Positions 48,484 to 60,546 of a stretch of DNA of 64,000 nucleotides are shown here, one piece after another. This DNA is from Paramecium tetraurelia. Taxonomy: Eukaryota; Ciliophora; Oligohymenophorea; Peniculida; Parameciidae. The stretch spans positions 5,699 to 69,698 of the forward strand of contig NW_001799002.1 in NCBI RefSeq assembly GCF_000165425.1, written 5' to 3'. Below the pieces are notes generated by a model. That model was not told the origin of the DNA. It saw only the letters and a list, made by a program, of their open reading frames with translations, and made no database searches. A program made the translations under genes and the position numbers. Each line of letters opens with the position of its first letter. The first letter of the stretch is position 1.

Positions 48484-51400
48484 ATGGTGCTGATGATCGG
48501 CGATTGGAGAGATTGGAAAGTACGTATTTTAATTTTGATTAGGTAGTCAAGCCAATTAATTCAAATATTTCGAGATTTAATTCAATGATGTAGGTGTGGA
48601 AGGAACATGAGATACCCGAGTGTCATTAGAAGTACTACTATAATGTGATATTGAAACATTAGCAATAAGCTGATGAATTGATGAGAATTGAAATTGACAG
48701 CATCTCAACCAACAAAAGTGTGGTCAGAACTTTGCATCAGCTGACCATAGGGAGGGATAGGTGTCTGAAAGAAATATCCAGAACTAAGCAAGGGAATATT
48801 TCAGATTTCTTGAAAACAATTTCAAAATTTATTTATGATCTTCGCAAACTCACTTTGAATCTAATTGAATTCCATAGGAAATGGATGAATTCTCTGAACT
48901 CTAGGTTCGAGTACAACTACATCTGGAGAATCAAGGACAGAAATTATTTGCATTAAATAAAGGAAGATCATAAGTTCATACAGAATCACCATCCCAAGAT
49001 GAGACAATATTTCTAATTCAGTGACGAGGACATCTTCTACCTGAGTGTCGTCAAACAAGCAGAATAAGACGACGAATAGAAGTACGAGCATTTGATGAAG
49101 CACAAGATGGATAAGAAATACATTGAGAAGATGATAGATCTCCAGGAATACTTCAATAAGCAAATAAAAGATTACAAACCTGTGAATCTTGGGAATCCCT
49201 CCTCCTAAAATTCAGAAATGAATCATGCAGGTTCTCCAGGATTTTCAGGTAAAAAGAACATCAACTTGGGGAATTATGCAAGCAAAGTGATATACACAGC
49301 AGAGGACTTTCAGTTTAATTTGGTTTCGTATCCATATAAGGATTTGGAGGCAATACTCGAGAATTGGTCAGCTCAGAATGTACAAGAATTGAATGACAGT
49401 TTTAAATATCCAATTAATCACGTCAAAGACTTATTGATGTATTGGCAGGAGGCTGCCATTGTGAGAATCAATTAAAATGGACTGATACTATGTTCAATCG
49501 ATTAGGAGTTCAATGGAAGAAGGTGGATTTTGCATTAAATATATTTGTAAAAGGAAGTGTAATGGCAATAGAAATTGAATCTTGTGATTCAACATTTTAT
49601 CAAAATGTTGATAATGTAAGGAGACTCTTTTACCTCATTGGCAATTTGCTGCAGCAATGATTAGTCTATCAAAAGAGTGTTGATTGATTTGAAATTCACA
49701 TTCTCAAAGAACATAACATATAATCAATTTAATGTGGTCATTTATGAATAGAAAATCTAAAATGCTTAGCAACATAATAATCGAAGATATTACACTCCTC
49801 TGACTTTGAGAATGCTCAGAATTTACGCAACCGAAACTGATTCAACTCTGATAACAAACGAGGAATTGCTTATTGCTTAATATTGTGCAAATCTTGGAAA
49901 GAATTAAATTATCAAATTTGAAAACAACATCTTGGCATTGGCTCCATATTTGAGTGTAAGCATTAATATTAAAAATATTAGAAAAATAAATTGTATGGTC
50001 AAGACTATATGTTAATTTAGAAACCAGACGATGTGAAAAACAAATTCCAGATTGACTTCAGTTCTCCTGTTACCACTCCAGTCTATTTCCAACAATTCAA
50101 TGTGAAACTCAATTTCAAATACTTCAGTAGTGAGTTCTATCGAAACAACACTCAGCCCTACCTTCGACTTACTGCTGTAATTATTAAATGCATTAATTAT
50201 CATAGCATCCGACCATGGATAAACAGGAACCCTCCATTCTGTAGTTAAATTCCTCGGAAAACTCTAACGGCGTGATTCATCTGATCTCCACCATTGACCC
50301 ATTTATCAAGATGTATTCAATTGTCACTCAAACAATAGATTCGTCATGGAAGTGCAATCCAATTAGATATTTTAATTCCAACATTCAAACCTTCATCAAC
50401 CAAACCTTTGAGAAATTTGACAAGTAGCAGGAATGCCATCAGCATCTCTGGCTACCTCAATTCAAATGTAGTGGGAAGTAGCTCAAATTAAATGACACAA
50501 ATATTGATGCCTACTTTCAAAATGATACCTATTTGTCAGTGACATATCCCAGGAATCCATCATTGCACACCAACAAATAGTTTAATGATGCAGATAAGAT
50601 CATATCGCCTCCATTTCTTTTTGGGATTGTGCAGAGTGATCTGGAATAAATAAATAAACCCTTATTCTCCATTCTGATAGACAAGTAGAATATCATCAAG
50701 ACATCTGAAAAATTAACCAATAACAACGCTTCTCTTCCTGTCCCAGTTCAATTATAGCCGAAGGAAACTGAGTCTGTTCTCAGGGAGTTAATCAAAAACA
50801 CAGATTAGGATATCAAGAGATCGTTTTGTTCGGATCCTGCCATTTTGATCTACAAATTAAATTATTCACTTGAATGTTCAGTGATTAATCTAAACATTGG
50901 CCATGCAATTATCTACGTTGACGAGAATCATATCCTAGAGAAAAGGTGGGTCATTGAATCAATCATGGTTAACAATCTAAACAATTTGTCTCCATTGCTC
51001 ACCAAATTGATCGAATACATCTTCACTATTGATCCCTCAGCTAATGAAATCCAAATCTGTTAGGTAAGATATATATATAATGACATTAATTTAGAATCAT
51101 TACTAAGAGCAAGGAGAGTTGGTTGCAAATACCACTATAATGAATTCAATCAAAAAGGCTAAGTTCCGATGGAGACTAGTTGACAATGATGCCAAAACCC
51201 AAGTCAGAAGGACTATCTATTATCTTAAGCGATCCCTTGCAGAATTGTATCCTATTCGAATATGATTATGTAGTCCCAACAAAACACAAAACCAAGTCTC
51301 CATTTAATTCAGATCCTACTATGCCACTCAGACGAGTGAAGTGAGAAACCAAATCCAAAATCATTTAGAATATCTTCACTCCTCCAATGTATAGTAATTC

Positions 51401-52178
51401 TTTGAGGATTGCTTCTAATGTCATGTCAATGGACAAGTCCCTGATTCCAACTCCTACCTCCAAAAGAAATTGCAATCCATCCAAGGCAAACTGCCTAATT
51501 CAGAATTCCTGAGTATTTAAACTCCTGAAGATCTTAGATCTTAAATCAAATTCTCAATCAATTTGCCTTCATTTGAGAGCAGATATTAGAAGGTATACGA
51601 ATAGACACATATCACCATTAGTTCGACTTGCTTCAAATGATTACGCAACTGAAGATCAAAAGGTAGAGACAAGTGAATTATAAAGATAAGACCTATTTAG
51701 AAATACCCAATTACAATGGATTGCAATAGATATTTCAATCTGAGAATTATCAATTGAATTAGAAGATCTTCTTCATTGCTACTCAGGATCCCCTCTATTT
51801 CCTGTATTTTATAGAGTTGACCAATCAAACTTTGATTCAGCAGATTCAGAATGATCAACTCAGTGTGGTCAGCCAAGTTTCACAAGTACTTATAAATTAT
51901 TTTGCAAGGCCTTCGTGACCAAATACCTAAGCAATCACTAATTGGTGTGGATTGAATAGTTTTAGAAAATCATTCCCATCCACCAAAAATAGAATTTCTT
52001 GTACATTGATTTTGCACTGAATTCACAATTCTCAATCGAGCAATCTGTGATCATGGATGACGACTCTGCCCATTTGGAAGAAATCTATAAGATCAACTTG
52101 CCTCTGTTTTGTGGACTCTTGAACACCAATGTGAGAACCCTATTTGAGCGTCCATTGATAGGAATGATAATTGATTGA
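48484..52178 (+). CDS. Large unknown protein, about 1,145 residues
   Basis: Nine predicted introns bring the frame to 1,146 codons. Eight are 20-31 nt; one near 49615 must be about 49 nt and is uncertain. It begins MVLMIGDWRDWK. The N-terminal 260 residues are helical and charged. The middle has alternating beta-like stretches (for example SPVTTPVYFQQFNVKLNF, and ILIYKLNYSLECSVINLNIG). The C-terminus ends PLIGMIID. No signal peptide or membrane span. I do not recognise the family. Exon boundaries around 49400-49670 were chosen between two competing frames on amino-acid balance. Confidence 0.65.
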
Positions 52179-52364
52179 TTGATGATTAATCGATTTTTAC
52201 TCAGAAATAAAACACCAGCATTGTAAAATATCCTCGTATTCTCAAATATCTACTCAGTATGTTATTTCGTATCCCAACTTCCATTGGTTTAACCAATACA
52301 AATATACCAATTTTAGATCCTTTTGGTTTTATGTTAAATAAATCGTTAAATTAAAATTCAAAAA

Positions 52365-55300
52365 ATGAATGCACCCAAAGCCATTCCTTTCATAAAATAC
52401 ATCAACAATCAATTCCAAGTGGATCCTCAAGCTGAATAATTTCTAACCTCCCTAGGATCAGAAAAACTGGGAGTTGTCTCCATTGTAGGCAAATATAGAA
52501 CCGGCAAAAGTTTCTTCGTCAATCGAGTCCTTCTGAATCAACAAGCAGGAGGCTTCTCAGTGGGTCCCACCATAAATCCTTGCACCAAGGGTTTGTGGAT
52601 CTGGAGTCAAACTATCACAGCCCAAAATGCTGAATTCCCAGATATGAAGGCCATCATCATCGATACTGAAGGATTCGGAGGCATGGATGAGAATGTCAAT
52701 CACGATACCAGGATATTCCTGTTCAGTCTCCTCTTGAGTAGTTACTTCATTTACAATTCTGTTGGTAACATCGATGAAAATGCCCTCAACACTTTGAATT
52801 TGATAGTCAATCTTGCGAAGGTAATTGTAAATTCATAACAATTTATAGGACATTTAATAAAACAACGAAAATACATTCCCTCAATTCCTCTGGATCGTCA
52901 GAGATTTCGCACTTCAAATGGTCGACCAATAGGGAAACCCCATCAATCCAAAGCAATATCTGGAAAACAGCTTGGAATTGCTCAAGGGATTGTCTGACTC
53001 TGTCGAATAGAAGAATCGAATAAGGAGAATGATCAAACACTTCTTCAAAGAACGAGATTGTATGACGATGGTCAGACCAGTTGAGAGAGAGGAAGATCTC
53101 CAAAGATTGGACACTCTGCATGAAAACAGTTTCAGAGGAGAATTTGTGTAGCAATTGAAAGAGGCCAGATCTAAGATCTTCAAACGAGTTAGACCTAAGT
53201 CTGTTTAAGGAAGCATGGTTAATGGAATTTAGTTATTGCAATTGGCAAAGGCCTATGTTGATTTGATCAATGGAGGTAAGGTGCCAAATGTGGAATCTGC
53301 ATGGGGTTACGTATGCAAGGCTGAAGGAGAGAGAGCCCTCAGAGAATGCATTAACATGGCTGAATAATCTATTGAAAAGCTGAAGAATCAGGTGATCTAA
53401 GACTTGCCTGCTGTCAAACAACAATTACTGGAATAGGTTAGGAAGTAATTCAGATTGAAAGCCATAGGATCTGAGGATGACCTCAAACAATTTACAGAGA
53501 AGTTAGCAGAATAATTTGAAGATAAATTCAAGGAACTCAAATAGAGCAATAAACGAAATCTCAAGGTATTTTTGAATTCGTTATTTAGAACCATCAATCC
53601 AAAGTTTTGTAGCCTCATATTGAAAATATTCTGGAGAAATTGAAGAATGACGAATTTTCCAACTATTATGAATTATAATCAGAAATGTTTAAAATTAGAG
53701 ATTAATTCCAGAAAGAGGTTGGCAGAAATTAACAGGTTTCTTAGTTATTTGATGAAATGAGTTTATAAATTTATCAATAGGCAGCTGAGAAACTCACCAG
53801 GAAGGCTTCCTAACAAACTAATTAAGAGAATAAACAGTTACAGTATAAAGTATAGAATTTGGAGAAGGAATTGAAGGCATTATAAGATGATAAGCATTAA
53901 TTGGAATTGCAAGCTCATAGCAAATTGGAGAAGTTAAGTAAGGAGAATGAATTACTATCTAAAAGTGAATTACAACTTAAAACACAATTCTAATAAATTT
54001 AACAATAGACACATTAAGTTCAATAATAGAGTCAACATCAAATACAATAACATGATAAATAATTAGCCTTAGTTACTCAAGAAAATGCGTTCTTGTAAAA
54101 AGAAATACAAAGCTTGAATGATAGATCTTCTCAATTGGACAATGAGAACAAGAAACTCAGATAAGAATTGATCACATAAAAAGCTGCCAATGAATAGTTA
54201 TAATAAAAGTGCCATTCTTTAGACTATGGAAGGGCTTAGGAGATACAAAAGTTGCAACTAGAATTCGAAAAAAAAATATAAGAATTGAATAATGATATCG
54301 ATTCAAAGAAATAAACTGCTAGATAACAAAGCGAATGGATGGTTGAAAAATCTTATTTAGAAAATTAAGTGACCTTCTTGAAGAGTTAGTTAGATGAAAA
54401 CAAAAGATTGCATGATGCCCTATTAATTGCCTTGTAATGTAAGTATTACCATCTAATTTTAAGCTTAAAACAATCCAAGCAATGATTATTAGGAGTCAAC
54501 TCTTGAACTCTTAGAAACCAACAGAAATCTCTCTGCTGCCATGGATAAAATGGAAATGAGATGCAAGTAATTAGAAGAAAAAGTCACTAAACTTAAAAAA
54601 TTCAAAAAGATCTTCAAAAATAGTTCCAGTATTGTTTGCATAAATTGTAATAGACAATATTAAAGTAATGGATTTAGTTAACATTTATCAACTTGCATTG
54701 ATAATAATCCTTTGTAATCCAATAGTTTAAACTTAATAACGTATGAACAACGAATCTATAATAATAATAATAGTAATAACAATAATAAACAAATTAATCA
54801 AATAAAAAAGCACACAATCAATCACTTAGTCATCCTCTACCACCTCCAATTGATTTAAGTCAATTGTAAATATCAATCAATCAAACCATGGTTAGAGAAA
54901 CTCCTGATAATAAACCTTACACTGAATACATGATACGAGTGCAATATAATTTGAAGAAATGGACTATCTCCAGAAGATACAAAAACTTTTGTGAATTACA
55001 TTAAGCTATCATTTAATAATATCCCAATTTGAAAATGCCAGAATCAAGTTCAGCCATCATCAATACAGCTGATATTGGCAGTGTATTTAATGCTAAGCGA
55101 CCTACAGTCATTGAAGACAGAAGAAGAGCCTTACAATCATATATCAGAGATTTAGCTAAACTAGACCCAGTTAGAAATTCCACAGCTTATCGTAAATTCT
55201 TAGAATTAGACACTATAGATCAGGTTGAACAACCTAGCAGAAGCATGTCACAAAGTAAGATATATTTTTATAATTTTAGTGGGCTCACCCAAGAATGAAG

Positions 55301-55656
55301 GACTTCAATCTTCTAGAGATTATGGAAGAGAATCTCTATCAGTTATGCCTAAACCATTTTGGAAATAGTCAACCTAATAAATTGCCATCGGTGCTTCCAC
55401 TTCAAGGGAATAGAAATATGAAGACGTTCCTCCTTAGAATAACTATGCTAGATAGAAAGAAAATTAACCAACTTCATCTACCTCCAATTTAAACACCAAA
55501 ATTGACAGAAAATTGTTACCTTAATCACCTTAATCATTCCTAAAGGCATTTTAGAAATAATAAGAAAGTAAAATATTATTGTAATTAAAAGCTTCTAAAG
55601 TCTATAAGATGCATCATTAACATTCATTACTAGAAATATCAGGAGACATATAATGA
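52365..55656 (+). CDS. Guanylate-binding GTPase fused to coiled coil, zinc knuckle and PX domain
   Basis: 1,050 residues; introns of 28, 23, 25, 38 and 25 nt. Residues 1-260 are a GBP/atlastin-class GTPase: G1 GKYRTGKS (42-49), switch GPTINPCTKGLWIW, G3 DTEGFGG, G4-type WIVRDF. A helical GBP C-terminal region follows, then a long coiled coil (about 450-800) rich in Gln/Lys/Glu. Next are a C2HC-type knuckle (CINCNRQY...HLSTC) and an Asn/Gln-rich linker. A PX domain (EYMIRVQYNLKKWTISRRY, then KNFCELHQAI) should bind a phosphoinositide, followed by a Ser/Gln-rich tail. Probably a membrane-remodelling GTPase targeted to endosomes. The 38-nt intron in the linker is longer than usual but restores the frame. 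Confidence 0.88.
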
Positions 55657-56990
55657 TCCTATTTTTAATAAATTATTATTATTATTAAAACTCATTAGAT
55701 TATTATTTATAATCAACTTACTGTTAAATCCTGTTCAATATATCATCTACAAATATAATTGCTTTAGATTTTAATAGAAATTTTATGGTTTATGGTTTTA
55801 ATTTAATTTATCCTAATAATTTCTAAATTCTTTTAATTCAAAGTTATATTTTAGATCTCTGATATATAATTTGTACATTTAATAGTGATAGATATATTGC
55901 ATCTAGCTCTATTAAAGATGTTTTTATGAGTTTATTCCTCTCATTGTAATTTCCAAAAAGATAAGAATTTTTCGGATTTTAAGAACTGAATTATAATAAT
56001 AGAATGTAATTATAAAATAATTTGATATATAAACCAAAAATTTGTAAAATATACAATTGAAATAATAATAATATTAATCCTAAGTCAAAATAGTGGTATT
56101 TTGTTAGAAAATCAGATCTTTCAGTTTTATTTTTTACTTAATGATTTAATACCAAAAAGATTACATTGCTAGAGATAATATTATAAGTGTTATAAAGTTA
56201 TAAATCTTTATAATAATCTTTAAAAGAACAATAGTTTCAGATTATATATTTAAATTGAAACTATTGAAGATATTGATTAATTATTGGGATAATTTTTTTT
56301 AAAAGGTTTTATTGAAACAAAAAATAACATTTTGTAGCTTCAAATGAGTGTAGCTGAGAAAAGATTTAAGTAATAGATTTAAGATTGTAACAACCATTAA
56401 TAAGTCTAGTAATTATAGTAATTAGATAAGCATAGGTATGTAAGAATGAAGAAAAAATCTCTCAGTTTTATCTGAATCTCCCATAAAGATAAACTAGGTT
56501 TTATCTACCATAATATTAAATCTTTATGTATTAAATATAAACATACTGAACCTATAACTATATTTAACATGTTTTATTAAATGAAAATTTAATTTCTTTA
56601 CCAATATTTAGAATTATATTATAATTTTTAATACTCAATTATTTCGCAATTAACATAATTAAATAAAATCTTTATTACATGCATATTTATTTCAATTTCT
56701 GACATTCTAGAATTCAAGGATGATAAAAACTCTATTCACTGCATATGACTAGGAGTGTTGGTAAGAAAACGACAAACAAAGAACCAATCTTTTTAGGAGA
56801 CCCATATATATAGGTACTTGGAATATCAAATGATAGTGTATTAGCATTAAAAATCAAATGATAGATATGAGTACATGATTATTTTAATGTATAGCGTAAT
56901 AGCTAAGAAAAGATTACGTCAGAATTGGTGTTTTAGTTATCATTTTGGTTGATAATTCTGAATATAATTATATAAATTTTAAACAAATAG
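55657..56990. other. Long spacer, only a tiny frame inside
   Basis: 1.3 kb, AT-rich. A 44-codon Gln/Lys-rich frame starts at 56344 (MSVAEKRFKQQ) and stops at about 56477. It has no partner exon that I can find and may be a gene relic or chance. Confidence 0.4.
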
Positions 56991-58405
56991 ATGCTGATAT
57001 TTTCTATCTTGTCATATTTGGTTAGCGCAAAATTGCAAATCTTTATTGATGGGCAATCGAAGAATTTGAATTACTCGTTAGCAAATTTTGGACATATTCC
57101 ATATGGACGCACATTGGGTGGATTTTTGATAGCACCCAAAGAAATCGAAGATAACTAGTTAGATCTATGCAACAAATCGAATCTCCAGCCATTATCAGAT
57201 TAGGGGAATGTTTGGATTGTCGCCCGAATTGGGAATTGCTCAGCGACCACAAAAGTACATTCTATATCTTAATATTAGGCATATGTGGCACAGGAATTGG
57301 GAGCTCAGTTGTTGGTGATTATAAGTAACAAGGTGAGTTTGACCAACGGAATGGAGTTGAACAATGATGGGATGGGTTTCAAGGTGCATATCCCAACAAT
57401 TGAGATTAGCAAATCGGATGGTGAATAAATATTAAAGGAAACTGCGAGTTCAGAGGATCCACGACAATATGCAATAATATCATTCAATGATTCAAAGAAA
57501 GTCGAAAAAGTATGCAACTTAAACATATATTACAGCCTGAAGTAATTTTGTTCATCACCCTTAATGATAAGGCAGGCTTTAAATTTATAAGGGAATTTCA
57601 GTAATACTATAAAATATTGGAGAAAAAGGTGAAGTTTTCCATAAGTTTTGAAGTAGAAGTGAACAAGAGAGATAAAAGATTGAATTTCACACAGCCAAAC
57701 GATCAATGCATGGGAGGTGGAAGATATTGCATGCAATCAAGGGGAGATGGTTAAGGTAGATTGATAATAGAGGAGCAATTGAGACAGCATTGTATTTGGA
57801 TTAACAATGAAACTCAATGGTTTGAGTATATGGTAATAGAAAGTCTAAGAAAATTTAGGATTATTTCGATAAGAATTGTTTTAAGGTTCTAAATTACGCA
57901 GCCTGTTCGAGTGAGAGTTAGATAGCCTAACAGAAGGTAGTGAAGGATTGTGTGGAGAATTCGTATGAGAAGGACTCAAAAAAGGCAAAGGAATTAAAAG
58001 AAAACACAATAATGGATTATTGGGTCGGAAACAAATCATTAAGTGGAATAATATATTTCCCAGGAGTTCTAGTGAATGGCAAGCCTTACCATGGTAATTT
58101 GGAGGCTGAGAGTGTTACTGAGGACATATGCAGCAGTATGATTATAATGATATGATTTAGACATGTTGGATTAATCAGTTTGTTCGGCTTTGTAATAATC
58201 AGAAGATGATTCTCCAAATAGTGGAAGTGAAATCAATTGGGCTATGATTGCATTCGCAGTAGTGAGTTGTATACTTTTTGGTTTGTTCTTGTTTATGTGT
58301 TATAGAAGGAGATTGAAGATGTAGATGCAATAGGAATTGGGTTAATAAGTAAATGAGATGGTCAGTCAATACATAAAGTTTTATGAAACAAAAAATGAGA
58401 AATGA
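56991..58405 (+). CDS. Vacuolar sorting receptor (BP-80 type)
   Basis: 437 residues; introns 57255-57278 (24 nt) and three more of 26, 26 and 25 nt. A signal peptide (MLIFSILSYLVSA) leads into a protease-associated domain (ARIGNCSATTKA, then AQELGAQLLVIISN, then VHIPTIEIS). The luminal region has Cys spacings of plant vacuolar sorting receptors: GRYC, then EEQLRQHCIW, then DYFDKNCF, then FPGVLVNGKPYHGNLEAE...ICSS. A membrane span (IAFAVVSCILFGLFLFMCY) and a short cytosolic tail with a YIKFYE motif follow. Such receptors carry soluble cargo from Golgi to lysosome or vacuole, using Tyr signals read by AP adaptors. Confidence 0.9.
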
Positions 58406-58505
58406 TCTATATCATAATTTGAAGGTTTATATAATAACTATATAAAAGTAATTGTTATTTATGAATGGACAAATATAATATACTTCCATAATTAGTGTAA
58501 AAATA

Positions 58506-59090
58506 TCACATAAAACTTCTCAAAATATCACCAATTTCCTTGAATTCCATCTGAAGCATTTTGAATTCCTAGATGGTCAAGTTAATAATTTATTTTTGTA
58601 GATTGCCCTTCTCATCTTGGATATGGAATTCTAATAAGATGTACAGCTTCTTCAAATTAGGGTATTTGACATCTCCATTGTATTAATTGACTGTCCATTT
58701 CAACTCTTTCAACTTGCCTAAACTCAATACCTTCTTGACTGCCTCTGGATCAAAGCCTTACAACACCTTCACTAGGTATTCCCTATGATCATCCTATACA
58801 AGAGTATTCTCCTTGATCCATTTACTTAAATGTTCTGCAGAGATATTATTCTTTTGCACGAATCGAATTAAGTAAACATAACTATTGATACAAAACTCAG
58901 CCTCTGCAATCTCCAAAGCCACAGACTCTCGCTAAAATATCTGGAGCATTGATTAAAGTGAAAAGGCACTTTAGTATGAGAGTGTGAATTTGTAAATCTC
59001 GTCCACCAGATATGCGAAGAGACTCAAAGGCACCTTTAATGAAAGATTGAGTCCCCTAATCGAATCTATGTCATAAACATAATTCTGCAT
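58506..59090 (-). CDS. COMM-domain (COMMD) protein
   Basis: 194 residues, no introns. An N-terminal helical domain precedes a C-terminal COMM domain: LKELKWTVNQYNGD, then LYILLEFHIQDEKG, then INLTIQEFKMLQMEFKEIG. COMMD proteins assemble into the Commander complex for endosomal recycling of membrane proteins. The ATG at 59088-59090 overlaps the 3' end of the upstream membrane-protein gene as modelled here. Convergent with the sorting receptor, 100 bp apart. Confidence 0.9.
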
Positions 59091-60321
59091 TATAATTAAA
59101 TTTGTATGAATAGCAGTGACATTTGATATTTTTATACATATTCACTCCGTGGCATATTTGAATCCTCCCAAAAAAATCCAAGTTGATTATTATCGGAGCA
59201 ACAAATTGTTCATCCAATTTCACCTCGTACTTCTTGCCAATCTATACAAACTTTGTATCTGCCTTATACGCTATCACAATGAACCAAATCACTAAAATCA
59301 AATACAATATTGGGAGTATATAGAAGGTTAAACAGAAGGATTACAAAATGGCCAACTTGAGTAATCTTTAACCAATACTCTATTTCTTGATCTCCTCCAT
59401 TGTTATTTCCTAAGCTTCATTTGGAATCACACCCACTGATAATCGTTATGTTCCTCTATCAAGCAGGTTCATCATTTAATTGAACTTTGTTTCTTCCTAT
59501 TGAAAGTTCAGGGATAAGTCATTGACTGGCTTAATTTAGTATTAATTCTTACATACTAAATTTAAACATTTATGAAGGTTAAGTACAATCCATATAAATA
59601 TACCAGTCCCTCTCCGAGCAGGAATCCAAAAGGAACATATCCCTCATTAAATACTGAAATACAGAGATCCATGAAGAAGATCAAAACACAGTAAATTAGT
59701 GAGTATTCTATAAATATTCCAAATTTTTTTATTTACATTTTGTATTAATGCATACACGTCCAGATGAAATGTGTATAAGCATCCCCAAGGTTATTATGGG
59801 AAATAGGAATGTTGTTAGTAGGAATAGTAAATAAAAGTGCCAACCAAAGTACATCACATTCATTAAAGTAGAAAATAAAGTTGTTGCAAATGAATAGCAT
59901 ATCATCCAACCTAGCCATTACAATTTCATTACGGTTTCCTACAATTTATGCAGCTTATTACTTATTTCTTTATTCCCCTTGCCTTAAATGTGGCTATATA
60001 CAAATCTAAGCTCTATGAAATGAAAAGGAATAGGAAGAAATTACTACAGAATCCCCATTCTTCTACAAAAGCAAAGCCCAAGGCCAATGACAATTAGAAT
60101 ATTTGTTATACAGCCAAGACTTTCAGAGTTTGTATTAGGAATTGTTTTCTCTCTTCGCTTGAGGCTTCGCTAATTGTTCTTGCCTGAACGGAGATATCCA
60201 AAGAGATATTTTGTTGATTGACTGGAATCGCCTAGGAAGCAGTAGGTTCTTCAATTTATTGAGTGGAGTCGTGTTATTCGTCAAATTAGTATTATGGATT
60301 ATCATCTTGCAGATCGTTCAT
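59071..60321 (-). CDS. Multi-pass membrane protein, unknown
   Basis: 391 residues after introns of 23, 29 and 23 nt. An acidic Gln/Thr/Ser-rich N-terminus, then about eight hydrophobic spans (for example QLSLALGFAFVEEWGF, FYLLFLLTTFLFPIITLGML, VPFGFLLGEGLVYLYGLYL), an acidic loop, and a last span near ILPILYLILVIWFIVIAY. Overall layout resembles TMEM185-like proteins, but I would not name it. With this frame the TGA (59071-59073) lies inside the first codons of the COMMD gene; an unseen terminal intron could move it. Confidence 0.75.
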
Positions 60322-60546
60322 TACTATATTATTAAATTATAATAGTTTGTATTTAATAATGCTAATAATAGTATGGGGATGTTATAAAATTAAAAAGAGA
60401 CATAATTGAAAAATAATAAAATATTAACAGTTAAAATTAGGAAACCAATTTCAGAGAGATAACAATGACAACATCGAGTAATTTATCACTACTATTATTT
60501 ATTAATTACTATATTGTATTAAATTATTAGAATTGATTTTTAAATT

